From assembly GCA_036345935.2 (NCBI GenBank), contig JADWOT020000007.1, positions 2,737,128 through 2,801,127 on the forward strand: a stretch of DNA of 64,000 bases, read 5' to 3'. The position numbers and the translations under genes are program-made. Position 1 is the first letter of the stretch. Each line of letters starts with the position of its first letter. Under the pieces are notes generated by a model. It did not search any database and was not told the origin of the DNA. It was given only the letters and a program-made list of their open reading frames with translations. Positions 31,447-43,592 of the stretch are shown here, in pieces. This stretch comes from Taenia hydatigena (lineage: Eukaryota > Platyhelminthes > Cestoda > Cyclophyllidea > Taeniidae).

Positions 31447-31689
31447 GTTTGGTTTATTTATCAAATTTTGAGATGTTTCGTAGCAACAGAGACTTCTGTT
31501 CGCTTCTCCGCCATGACATTTTCCTGTTCCCTAAATTTATTTTTTTTGTTTTAGGCGGCTTTAAATCGTACATGCATTAGATCCCCGCCGCAATACCACG
31601 GCTATGCACATGAGGCTAAAGTTCATTGCAAATGTGAGTAAATGTGTGTGTTACAAGCAGAGAAGGTGATGGTTAGTGGGATGAAATGA

Positions 31690-32340
31690 GAAAATTATGA
31701 GAGGAAGCAACAGTAGGAAGGGAGGAGTAATATTTCTAAATTATAATTGTCTTGCTTTTTTAAAGCATGCGCCTTATAAAAAGAAGTAGGTAAGAAACAA
31801 TATTTTAGCAATGAAGGAATGAATTGACTCAGTGGATAGGAAGGGGAGGATAGGAAGGGAAGGAGAAAAAAGGAAAGAAAGAACGTTTTATAAGTAAAAG
31901 AGGTTGACGGGAGGGCGTGAGGAAAGGGGAGATCAAGAGACATCTACTAGTAGGCCATAAGTGGTTGAAGCTAAAGAAAACATGATGTGTATTAAGAGAA
32001 CGGAAGGAGGAAAGAAGGAAGGTGGCACGAGGAATAGAGGTAAGAAAGAGGGAATGATGGAGGGAGAGAGGGAAGGAAGGTTCTCTACTAATAAGTTACT
32101 AGTAGGTAGGTGGTTGTGAGAGGTGGTGGTGGTAAGTGCATGCGGGTAGGTGGGATGGAGAGAAATGGAGGAGGCAGGTACCAGGAGCCCAATGTAGCCA
32201 CTACTAGGAGGATGTAAGAAGAAGCAAGTGACGTGGAGGAAAAGGCGCAAATTGCAAAAAACGATTAAAAATTTATGTAAAGAACAGACAATTAAAAAAG
32301 AAAATGTAAGAAGGAAGGCAAATAAAAGGAAGTCAAAGGA
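31690..32340 (+). repeat. Polypurine tract, left arm
   Basis: Plus strand is dominated by G and A (GGAAGGA and GAGAGAGGGA units), the complement by C and T. Long minus-strand frames here are low-complexity. Mirror tract at about 41170-41820. Confidence 0.7.
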
Positions 32341-32639
32341 GATTTAGGAGGCACAGGACGCACAGGAAAGGAAAATGTGTGAGTGGGAATTGTGCGGCTT
32401 TAACATCATGACCAGGAGACGAGACAAATGAGCACTTGGCCATTTTGTGCCTCAAAGGGACCGGTTAGGAGATTTACAGAGACGTTGAGTGAAACAAATG
32501 GGGCTGGACGGGGATCACACTGTTGTCCATTTCTCAAATAAACACATCCTTGACTAATTAGCAACAAATTTGTTTGAAGATATTATAACGGATAATTCAA
32601 ATACTCCTGCTGCGCTTTTGCTGGCTCTGCAAATGGAGG

Positions 32640-33010
32640 AAGGAGTGATTAAATGGCCACATGAGTGAGGCAGCATGGTAATCAGGGAACTGGGTTAGGC
32701 AATCTGATAAAATCCTAGCCCTAAGAGTAAAGGACTCAGTCTGCGCTCTGATGTTTCTTAGAATCTGTGAGGGCCTGAACTAGCCAATAGTCACACGAAG
32801 GTCACACTCAAATTGAAAGGGGCCAGGTATCCCGAGTATGCCACCTAAACGCCACGGTTGCAGCCCACCATCCAGCCGCACATTAATCTGCCAATCCAAC
32901 ATCCCAGTCAACCTGTTATTCTCTTGTTTAGCTCAGGTTCAGCAAAGCACCAAGCAAAAAACGAAATTGTGAGTGGAGGAAGGGGACCACTCCGGCAGGG
33001 TAGCAGTAAC
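32640..33010 (+). repeat. Dispersed repeat family R, copy 1
   Basis: Shares with 37310-37740 the order AGTCACACGAAGG, CCCGAGTATG, CCA(C/T)C-rich part, AGCAA.C.A..AAACGA-like and GTGG.TGGAGGAAG. Its mirror copy lies at about 40490-40850. Confidence 0.5.
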
Positions 33011-33220
33011 TTATGGCCTTCCTCGTAAAGAATAAGCCTGGATTTTCCGCTTTTTTGTGTCAGGCTTTTCATAACTTTGTTCTTTACTGCAACCCACTAT
33101 TAGCATATACTCTACCAGAATCACATGTTATAGCCTGATAACGCCACGTGAACTCTCATGTCAAACATGTGTGACGTAAAGAACATTGAACATAAAGAAT
33201 ATAGAATAAAGAATACAGAA

Positions 33221-33236
33221 TATATATATATATATA
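33221..33236. repeat. TA microsatellite, left arm (16 nt)
   Basis: Pure TA run; the right-arm copy at 40252-40285 is 34 nt, showing the arms have diverged in length. Confidence 0.9.
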
Positions 33237-36200
33237 AATCAATGTATAATTATACATATCAATTCTCATGAGTGTTATTTCAAGCATCGTCGACCAAGTA
33301 TGGTGAATGCATGCAAAAGACCGTCAATGATCCCACGATGTTGTGGTAGTCGATGGTGCAGTGACTTAGTTTGGACTGTGTGTAAAAGGAGGAGGGAATT
33401 ACGCTTCGAAATGCAGAGGAGTCTACTGGTAGAATGAAGGTGACAGATACATTAATGGTCGGTCACATTTAACATCCGTAGGAATTATCAACTGCCGAAC
33501 AGAGGGTTGGTCGCGATTTCGCAAGTGCACTTCAGCTTGCAACTCAACTTCATTTTTCACTCAACAATCCAATGTCAGTCAACACGTTGGATTGCTGATA
33601 CCGATACAAGTAGAAGGGGATCTGTGGGACCGTGTGCATGCATCATTAACAGTGTTAACTAATTCCAATGAAAACGTTTATGTTTCTTTGAGACATCAAG
33701 CGAATTCATGCAAGCCTCCTTCCAAACTTGGTCAAGTGGTGGTACACAAGAAGCACATCACTCCACCAGTCATTCATCCGACCCGTGGCCGGCAAATGTG
33801 TCCTTCATTTGCGTGGCCTAGCATAGCAGAATATGCTTGAGGTCCTACCAACTGCAGGCTGCGATTTACGGCAGTTATGAGACCTCGATGTTGATGCGCT
33901 CTGGTCTGCCACATTCCATCCTGCCACGTGGTCAACGCAAGTGCCCTCACATTACTTAGCAATTAAATGAAATGACATGGAATCGCACCGAGTTTAAACT
34001 CAAGCCGCGTTGGTGCGTAAACCGAGGGTGAAGTTGCAACTTGACTTGCAGTTGCAACTAGCGCTCCTTTACCCACCATCCGCTGCCACGAATCCCAAAG
34101 GCTCGCAATGCTTCCCATTGACAGGAATCGGAGTGGTGTGAGGAGGTAAATTGAACTGTTTTATGGCTTAAAATTTAAATGTGGATTAATAAAGGGTATC
34201 GATTGGAAGCAAATACGATGCTAGCCGCAGTTGAGGAATGTCACATGAATGAAAGCCTTGTTTCCGTGTTAGCCAAGTTCCTTCATGATGAGTCGCACTG
34301 AAAAGTTGGGTAAAGTCGGCGTGATGGATGGTTATGTGCTTTGTGGAAGGTATAATGCAAGATTATGATTTCCTGATGTCTGTCCTTCTCAACTTCGCTC
34401 CTCAGCATGAGTTGCTGAAATAATAATAAGATTCGTTGGTTTACATTGCGTGTGGCTGTAAAGCGTCAGACCGTCAGTAAATGACAATGAGAGTAAATAC
34501 GTTGGTGCTTGGCAGAAGAAGACTGACCGAAGTAGTACTTCAGCATTTCTGTTTCACATGGATGGAAGTGTAGTGAAATGGTGAGTGAAGGATGGTGCGT
34601 CGGATGCAGTTCCATATTCAAGAGTGATGGTTCTAACATCGGCTACGCATTTCTGACTCTACCTAAATTAAGAATAGTTTGTTATGAAGACGCTAGAATT
34701 GTTTCACTTCCTCTCTACTCTTAAACTTCTCCTCTCATATTAGCCGTATCCTGCTGCATAAGGGGAACGCTTATACTTTTTTGGCAAAGAAGTTGTGTAA
34801 ATCATGCCGACCCTTAAAAGCCTTTTAAAAACTTTAGTCAAGTTTCCTTATTAGCAGCCGGGCATTATGTACTACATTCATAAACTACTAGCCATTTTGG
34901 GAAAATCGAGGTATTTCAGACCTCTAACATCACAAATGGACACATTCACAATGCCAAAAGCTGCAACAAGGAGCGGACGGCATGCAAATATGATACACTG
35001 AGGACATTTTTATGAGAACAACAATGAGGTAAATGACCACGCTTCGACACTGTGTGCTCAGTGTGGAAGGGTGGAGCGCTCAGTGTTTGCATGCCACCAG
35101 AGAGCCAGTCAATGTCGCGACACCTAGGTTTGAGAGGGTTGCTCTTTTTCTGTTGCAAGGCAACACAAACGATAGTTGGCTTTCAGTACTGACAATGGCC
35201 CACGTTGAGGCGAAGACACTTTACCAACCACGAGGTCTTCCAGCTCTAAGTACCCATTAGCCAGAACGAGAGCATAAACCAGAATAGCGGGAAGTTAAAA
35301 TGGGTCTCTTTACAGTTTTGGTGGGCAGAGTTGAGGCAGCCTCAAATAAATGCGCTAAATTCGTGCTTTTCACATAGCATCCAAAACACCTCAAAATAAA
35401 CACAAACATCCATGCATCTATCCATTTCTTCAACTTATTCCATAGCATTTACCACCAAATAACCGCTAACCATGGTTTTGTAGACCATCAGCTATCTTGC
35501 CGCCTCAACTTTGTTCAGAGTTCTATGACATGTGCACAAACATTTCCTGGCATGAAAAGAATAAGTTGCTTATTTGCCATTAAAAAATTTATCCGGTATA
35601 GACTGCGAGATGATCCGAAGAGTCATTACCTTCACACTCTGTTTGTCTTCTTATGCTTCCTACTTTCATCACAATCGGCAATATTTACCCACGATAACGT
35701 CCACTTATCCTCTGACACACACATCCAAACAGATGTCTTTTTATGATCTGCACGAAATGGTCACAACATTGTCTGCACAAAGCCATTCTGCATCAATTTA
35801 CCCATGAGTCATTTTAGGTGCTCTTTACATTTGCGAAGTGGAGAGTGGGTGATGTTCCATAAGAACAGAATCTAGCCACTTACGAGCCGTTGAGATATTA
35901 GCTTTATCATGGCTCGGTGAAAATGGGTGAGAATGCAAGAGATAATAGAGCAAACAGTCTAAGAGCAACCTCTAGCTACGAGATTATTTGTGGAATGTAA
36001 ATCAATACCAAGACGTGTGATGGTTAGCATAGCAGGAAGGAATAAAGGACGGAAGAAGAAAGGTTCTGTTAGGATGATAGAGTGCAAGGCGCCACTAGAA
36101 CAGAATGGCAAATAGCACATTTATTGGCTTTGTGAACTTAGGCAAACAGAAAATAGTGCAGAATTTAGAGACCGGCATTTCGGCGACAAAATGCTTGTAG

Positions 36201-37309
36201 GAGGAAACTGACTTGCGGGCTATCAAAGTCAATGATGTGGAACGCATATCATAATTGCATATCAAAATCAGTAAGAGGCTCGTGGCAAGCTTTTAAGATG
36301 ATTGATGCCTACTTTGTTATAACTAGTCAGTCCCTTCTGAGTTGACGAAATACGACAACTAGAACTAGAAATATCGTATCACATTAAATTGTCAACTGGT
36401 ATTTTAGGCATAAGTTTTGAATTATTATTATTATTACCATTGTTGTTATATGCACGGAAATAGAATAGAATAGGGAGATGGTAGTTAGAAAGGACGAAGG
36501 AGTTGTATTGAGAGTATTAATCACCGTTATTAGGCAACTTGAGTAAAATCGCAAAATCCGGCCGCATGTAACTCACGTGCTTGCTTTTTGCTAAAGCAAT
36601 TGTAACTTTTGCCATCTCAGACTAAATGCATTCAAATTTGAACCCAAAAGCACAATAGGCATTTCGTGTTTTAAAGTTGCTCTTGCAGAGTTTGCTCTTT
36701 CAGACTTTGCTCTTTCTTGGTTCGCTTCGTGGATGCAACTTAAATTCCACCGTTGTTGGCTACTACCACCACCGGCATAGCAACAGCTTTTAATGTATCC
36801 ACAGCCATCAGCCTTCAAGAGTCTTTAGTGATGTAAAATAAATCAAGCTAAATTCCATCAAGGATCCCCTATTCAGGGGCATCACTCTGCTCCCAAATGT
36901 TACAACACTTATCGCCTTCTTTCGCTGAGACTGATGTAAGCGAAGACAGACGGGATGAGTTTATTGGACTGACGGCAGTTAACTGAAGACAATCTGCGTT
37001 GTGGCGACCGTGGAGTGGTCATTGAGAGGCACACCTTCGTTCTCGAATGCAAGATCACTTGTTCCTCTGCGGTTTTGTCTAAGCGGTAATATTGCAATTA
37101 AGGAACAAGCCTAGTGATCACTCAGCTCTTCTGTGCTACAAAGAAGCCGATCACAAACTTTACAGTGGCTCTACATAGGAGAGTGGGTGAGCGTCTAACT
37201 TCTGCCTATTTTACCCATCGATACATCTTTTCTTGGTAAGAAAGGTTAATTTAAAGTACGCGTAACGGATCAGTAAATACTTTTATGCGCATTCATGTGC
37301 AACGCAAGT

Positions 37310-37740
37310 GAGAGAAGGAATGATCAAATGTCCAGGTGACTAGGATGGTGTGCAAACCAGAGGTCACGGTCAAGGCGAACTGATAAACTCTCAGCCATCA
37401 GGTAAAGGGGTCTCTCTACCTTCCAACTTTCATCAAAATCCGTGGGACTTGAACCACTTAGTAGTCACACGAAGGCCTCACCCAAAGTGAGAGGGGTGAG
37501 ATGCCCCGAGTATGTCTTCTAAATGCTACTATCGCGGCCGACCCTCCAACTGCCCATCAATCTGTCCATCCAGCTTCCACATTCGACACAAACACAAATG
37601 CATCCATCAACTTGCTTTACCTTCCGGTCCCTCACCTAGGTCAGTGCAATCAAACTGCTAAGCAAGCAACGAGGTGGTGGTTGGAGGAAGCAGAACACGC
37701 GATTAGGGTATGCTGGTCATCTAGTTGTCCAGGAGGATCG
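37310..37740 (+). repeat. Dispersed repeat family R, copy 2, with a pol III B-box-like site
   Basis: Aligned by eye to 32640-33010. Around 37446-37460 the minus strand carries GGTTCAAGTCC, the exact tRNA B-box consensus, suggesting a tRNA-derived short interspersed element. No clear A box is seen. Confidence 0.45.
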
Positions 37741-38117
37741 CACAGAGTGGTGATGTTTTCGTGGGGAAGAAGACTGCATTTCCCAATATTTGTGTCAAGT
37801 CTCAATTGAAATCTATAACTGCCGTGTACGCTACCAGCTTTACATGTTGTGCTCTGAGTTGTCCACTCAAGTTTGCACATCACACATATGTGACATGTGG
37901 GATTTATCAGTTTGTGATAGCTGACGATGATGCCTCAATGCTAATGAGCGTTCTGTAGAGCTATGGTCTTTTCGACTATTTGGTGATGTGTGGTGGAAAG
38001 GATTATGACAATGGTGATGATCCCATGCTGATGAACGGCATACCACACTGTATTCATTCCATGCAACCACAGTCCTCATGTCAATTCCGCCATCTTCGGC
38101 ATACGTTCTGTATTTAC

Positions 38118-38218
38118 TTGTTCTGCAATCAATACTTCTGGGCATGCCAAAGCCAAATGTAATGGCGATGTTGGTGGATCCAGTGCATCCTCTTCAACGT
38201 CAACGTCAAGCTGGAACG
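38118..38218 (-). CDS. Candidate exon in the spacer
   Basis: A strong CCTTTTCAG acceptor, 33 codons and a GAACAA|GTAAAT donor; without splicing the frame runs on to a stop at 38076. The product is FQLDVDVEEDALDPPTSPLH followed by LALACPEVLIAEQ. SPLHLAL resembles the core of an ankyrin repeat (TPLHLA), but a single match is not enough to name the family. Confidence 0.35.
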
Positions 38219-40248
38219 CTGAAAAGGTTTTATCGCACTTCGGTGTAAGCGTTGAGGTACACAGTGGTAACAAGGAGACAACTTTCACTAGCCGAAGGCA
38301 CAACCCTCTAGAGCCCAGTTGCACACGTTAACAGGGACTTCTGCAACTTCTTCGCATTGCTGAGTTGCTCTGGCTAGGCGTACTTAGACTTACCGCACTG
38401 AAGACGAAGAAGCTTAGTATTCATTTGAATTGGCGACAGCGGTTCCCTTATTTTGCGTACCGACGCCACCCGCAAGCATCTTATGCCTCTGCAACCGTAT
38501 CTGTTTGCGTAATGGAGAGTAGGTGAAAAGACCACTGAGAGGGGCAAATGTTGTGGTATGTTAGAGGTCTGAAATACCTCGATTTTCCCAAAATGGCTAG
38601 TAGTTTATGAATGTAGTACATAATGCCCGGCTGCTAATAAGGAAACTTGACTAAAGTTTTTAAAAGGCTTTTAAGGGTCGGCATGATTTACACAACTTCT
38701 TTGCCAAAAAAGTATAAGCGTTCCCCTTATGCAGCAGGATACGGCTAATATGAGAGGAGAAGTTTAAGAGTAGAGAGGAAGTGAAACAATTCTAGCGTCT
38801 TCATAACAAACTATTCTTAATTTAGGTAGAGTCAGAAATGCGTAGCCGATGTTAGAACCATCACTCTTGAATATGGAACTGCATCCGACGCACCATCCTT
38901 CACTCACCATTTCACTACACTTCCATCCATGTGAAACAGAAATGCTGAAGTACTACTTCGGTCAGTCTTCTTCTGCCAAGCACCAACGTATTTACTCTCA
39001 TTGTCATTTACTGACGGTCTGACGCTTTACAGCCACACGCAATGTAAACCAACGAATCTTATTATTATTTCAGCAACTCATGCTGAGGAGCGAAGTTGAG
39101 AAGGACAGACATCAGGAAATCATAATCTTGCATTATACCTTCCACAAAGCACATAACCATCCATCACGCCGACTTTACCCAACTTTTCAGTGCGACTCAT
39201 CATGAAGGAACTTGGCTAACACGGAAACAAGGCTTTCATTCATGTGACATTCCTCAACTGCGGCTAGCATCGTATTTGCTTCCAATCGATACCCTTTATT
39301 AATCCACATTTAAATTTTAAGCCATAAAACAGTTCAATTTACCTCCTCACACCACTCCGATTCCTGTCAATGGGAAGCATTGCGAGCCTTTGGGATTCGT
39401 GGCAGCGGATGGTGGGTAAAGGAGCGCTAGTTGCAACTGCAAGTCAAGTTGCAACTTCACCCTCGGTTTACGCACCAACGCGGCTTGAGTTTAAACTCGG
39501 TGCGATTCCATGTCATTTCATTTAATTGCTAAGTAATGTGAGGGCACTTGCGTTGACCACGTGGCAGGATGAAATGTGGCAGACCAGAGCGCATCAACAT
39601 CGAGGTCTCATAACTGCCGTAAATCGCAGCCTGCAGTTGGTAGGACCTCAAGCATATTCTGCTATGCTAGGCCACGCAAATGAAGGACACATTTGCCGGC
39701 CACGGGTCGGATGAATGACTGGTGGAGTGATGTGCTTCTTGTGTACCACCACTTGACCAAGTTTGGAAGGAGGCTTGCATGAATTCGCTTGATGTCTCAA
39801 AGAAACATAAACGTTTTCATTGGAATTAGTTAACACTGTTAATGATGCATGCACACGGTCCCACAGATCCCCTTCTACTTGTATCGGTATCAGCAATCCA
39901 ACGTGTTGACTGACATTGGATTGTTGAGTGAAAAATGAAGTTGAGTTGCAAGCTGAAGTGCACTTGCGAAATCGCGACCAACCCTCTGTTCGGCAGTTGA
40001 TAATTCCTACGGATGTTAAATGTGACCGACCATTAATGTATCTGTCACCTTCATTCTACCAGTAGACTCCTCTGCATTTCGAAGCGTAATTCCCTCCTCC
40101 TTTTACACACAGTCCAAACTAAGTCACTGCACCATCGACTACCACAACATCGTGGGATCATTGACGGTCTTTTGCATGCATTCACCATACTTGGTCGACG
40201 ATGCTTGAAATAACACTCATGAGAATTGATATATATAATTATACATTG

Positions 40249-40288
<40 letters not shown>

Positions 40289-42060
40289 TGTATTCTTTAT
40301 TCTATATTCTTTATGTTCAATGTTCTTTACGTCACACATGTTTGACATGAGAGTTCACGTGGCGTTATCAGGCTATAACATGTGATTCTGGTAGAGTATA
40401 TGCTAATAGTGGGTTGCAGTAAAGAACAAAGTTATGAAAAGCCTGACACAAAAAAGCGGAAAATCCAGGCTTATTCTTTACGAGGAAGGCCATAAGTTAC
40501 TGCTACCCTGCCGGAGTGGTCCCCTTCCTCCACTCACAATTTCGTTTTTTGCTTGGTGCTTTGCTGAACCTGAGCTAAACAAGAGAATAACAGGTTGACT
40601 GGGATGTTGGATTGGCAGATTAATGTGCGGCTGGATGGTGGGCTGCAACCGTGGCGTTTAGGTGGCATACTCGGGATACCTGGCCCCTTTCAATTTGAGT
40701 GTGACCTTCGTGTGACTATTGGCTAGTTCAGGCCCTCACAGATTCTAAGAAACATCAGAGCGCAGACTGAGTCCTTTACTCTTAGGGCTAGGATTTTATC
40801 AGATTGCCTAACCCAGTTCCCTGATTACCATGCTGCCTCACTCATGTGGCCATTTAATCACTCCTTCCTCCATTTGCAGAGCCAGCAAAAGCGCAGCAGG
40901 AGTATTTGAATTATCCGTTATAATATCTTCAAACAAATTTGTTGCTAATTAGTCAAGGATGTGTTTATTTGAGAAATGGACAACAGTGTGATCCCCGTCC
41001 AGCCCCATTTGTTTCACTCAACGTCTCTGTAAATCTCCTAACCGGTCCCTTTGAGGCACAAAATGGCCAAGTGCTCATTTGTCTCGTCTCCTGGTCATGA
41101 TGTTAAAGCCGCACAATTCCCACTCACACATTTTCCTTTCCTGTGCGTCCTGTGCCTCCTAAATCTCCTTTGACTTCCTTTTATTTGCCTTCCTTCTTAC
41201 ATTTTCTTTTTTAATTGTCTGTTCTTTACATAAATTTTTAATCGTTTTTTGCAATTTGCGCCTTTTCCTCCACGTCACTTGCTTCTTCTTACATCCTCCT
41301 AGTAGTGGCTACATTGGGCTCCTGGTACCTGCCTCCTCCATTTCTCTCCATCCCACCTACCCGCATGCACTTACCACCACCACCTCTCACAACCACCTAC
41401 CTACTAGTAACTTATTAGTAGAGAACCTTCCTTCCCTCTCTCCCTCCATCATTCCCTCTTTCTTACCTCTATTCCTCGTGCCACCTTCCTTCTTTCCTCC
41501 TTCCGTTCTCTTAATACACATCTTGTTTTCCTTAGCTTCAACCACTTATGGCCTACTAGTAGATGCCTCTCGATCTCCCCTTTCCTCACGCCCTCCCGTC
41601 AACCTCTTTTACTTATAAAACGTTCTTTCTTTCCTTTTTTCTCCTTCCCTTCCTATCCTCCCCTTCCTATCCACTGAGTCAATTCATTCCTTCATTGCTA
41701 AAATATTGTTTCTTACCTACTTCTTTTTATAAGGCGCATGCTTTAAAAAAGCAAGACAATTATAATTTAGAAATATTACTCCTCCCTTCCTACTGTTGCT
41801 TCCTCTCATAATTTTCTCATTTCATCCCACTAACCATCACCTTCTCTGCTTGTAACACACACATTTACTCACATTTGCAATGAACTTTAGCCTCATGTGC
41901 ATAGCCGTGGTATTGCGGCGGGGATCTAATGCATGTACGATTTGAAGCCACTTAAAGCAAGAAAAAATAAATTTAGGGAACAGGAAAATGTCATGGCGGA
42001 GAAGCGAACAGAAGTCTCTGTTGCTACGAAACATCTCAAAATTTGATAAATAAACCAAAC

Positions 42061-42139
42061 CTTCAAACATAAGGACTCCAATGGACCGTACATCAGCTCG
42101 AACATTCGGCTCGTGGTCGTCCATCATTGCCTTTGGTAC
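42061..42139 (-). CDS. Kinase-like exon fragment, right arm
   Basis: Mirror of 31368-31446 with the same ADVRSIGVLMFEG core and borders. The intron end after it differs between arms (left TTTTAGGCGG, right CTTTAAGTGG). Confidence 0.35.
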
Positions 42140-43199
42140 CTATAATGAAAAGAGGAAGCGGGAAGAATGCAATTCATCAATCAACGCTTAGTGTCCATAG
42201 AGTGGCCACTTCTCTGATGGGCGTGCAAGGACTCAATTGAGCTCACCTTATGCTAAGTCCCGATTAAAGCTAAGAAAATTTTTCCCATCGGAAGTTAGCG
42301 AGCATTATGGAACCAACCACGTCTACCGTCACTTCCGCTGCTCGTAGATCTTCATGCACCACTCACTCAATCTTTAGATACATCGCAGCCATTACGACCT
42401 AGGAGTCTATTGTTGCTGACCGACCGAACGAATTCAAAAGTGTCGTTGACTGGCCTTCATTATTTTAATGATACATGTCTCCCAGTGGTAAATCGCCCAC
42501 AATCCCAATGCTATTAATGGTTTCTTCCTATAAAATCGATATGAAAATGCAGCCACTGATAATCAGTGGCTGTGCCGCAGATGGCAAAATTCCACTTCTC
42601 AGATAGATGTGATAGCTGGATCTTGCAATGGTGAGACGGTAAGGCGGATGCAGTAGCGGTGCCCATGAGTGTGCTTGAAATGATCGTTCAATGATTACGA
42701 GATGGACAAGTCAGAGTATTTTTAAGCAAAATAGAACGTGTAGAAAGAAGTTCCGTCGAATAATTGGAAAAGGCCAACTTATCTCAGCGGGTAATTGATG
42801 TTCCGCTCTTTTTCTTATGGTACTGATAAGTAAATAAATCGCGCAAATTAAACTTTACGCAATCAGGTGTTCTCCTCTTCAGGTCTATGGCGAATCTTAC
42901 CACATGCTCTTCCGTGGAGACGGTCTGTTTCGTAAAGGAAAGAAATGGTGTAAAATGATGATAGTGAGGGATATTGGGCATTAATCTAAGCGGTAGTGCA
43001 ATTGAGCGCGTAGATCCCAGGCGACGCCGCACCTACCGAACCTAGGAAGCAAAGCTGCTTCCTCTCCTCGTCTACCAAGAATCCGATCATTTGGTGCTAA
43101 AAGCACGAGCACTATTCGCTCCTCCATTGCTTCACCCATCTCCGTTGTAGGCATTTGACCTCGAAATTCTGACTTCAACGAACACTGAATGGTGAACGC

Positions 43200-43592
43200 A
43201 TGGGCAGCATGTGGTCCATCTATGGTGCTAAAATGGCAGGCTCCATCTCCATGGTGCCCAGAGTTTGTGATTTCACTGCGGAAAGGATAGGCTTAAGTGG
43301 AAATGTCTGTTCGATCGACACCCCACTTGTCCTGCCTTCTCTCAACGACAATCTGCTCCCCCCACTATTTGGACTACTGAACATATTGGACAAGTCCACC
43401 CGTCCAAGTGTTCAATTCATACTGAGCGAAAAGTCGTCCCATCAATCACACCGGCATTTGCCACTCACAACGACACAACCACCGAGAAGCAATGGTTCAG
43501 CGCCCATCACCTTCTTGCAGAAAGCCAGGGCTTGCTCGGACTGCGAGGCTACTGCTCCAACCACAGTGAAGGACTGTGACACGAGAGGTTAA
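43200..43592 (+). CDS. Ser/Thr/Pro-rich 130-residue ORF, right arm
   Basis: Mirror of 29915-30307 with identical translation. Confidence 0.3.
   Translation: MGSMWSIYGAKMAGSISMVPRVCDFTAERIGLSGNVCSIDTPLVLPSLNDNLLPPLFGLLNILDKSTRPSVQFILSEKSSHQSHRHLPLTTTQPPRSNGSAPITFLQKARACSDCEATAPTTVKDCDTRG

Larger units (their letters stand above)
25308..34930 (+). repeat. Large inverted repeat, left arm
   Basis: Reverse-complement identical, apart from scattered differences, to 38558-48146. Mirror positions sum to 73488 at the inner end, 73507 in the middle and 73454 at the outer end; the shifts come from a TA-repeat length difference and two deletions of about 26 bp in the right arm. The inner edge is sharp at CCTCTAACAT (34930). 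The outer edge is set only by the right-hand contig end. Exon candidates listed separately occur in mirror in both arms. Confidence 0.95.
34931..38557. other. Spacer of the inverted repeat
   Basis: Unique sequence of 3627 bp between the arms. It contains a copy of dispersed repeat R (37310-37740), a TTA run near 36421 and one minus-strand exon candidate (38118-38218). The rest shows nothing I can support. Confidence 0.8.

Noticed and set aside
33592..33840. 82-codon frame in both arms near the inner edge
   Set aside because: Starts at TTG, has no splice borders or domain, and intact copies only reflect the near-identity of the arms.
41256..41811. Long Pro/Ser-rich frames in the right arm (and mirror 31695-32250)
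   Set aside because: They lie in the polypyrimidine tract and are low-complexity; open frames there are expected.
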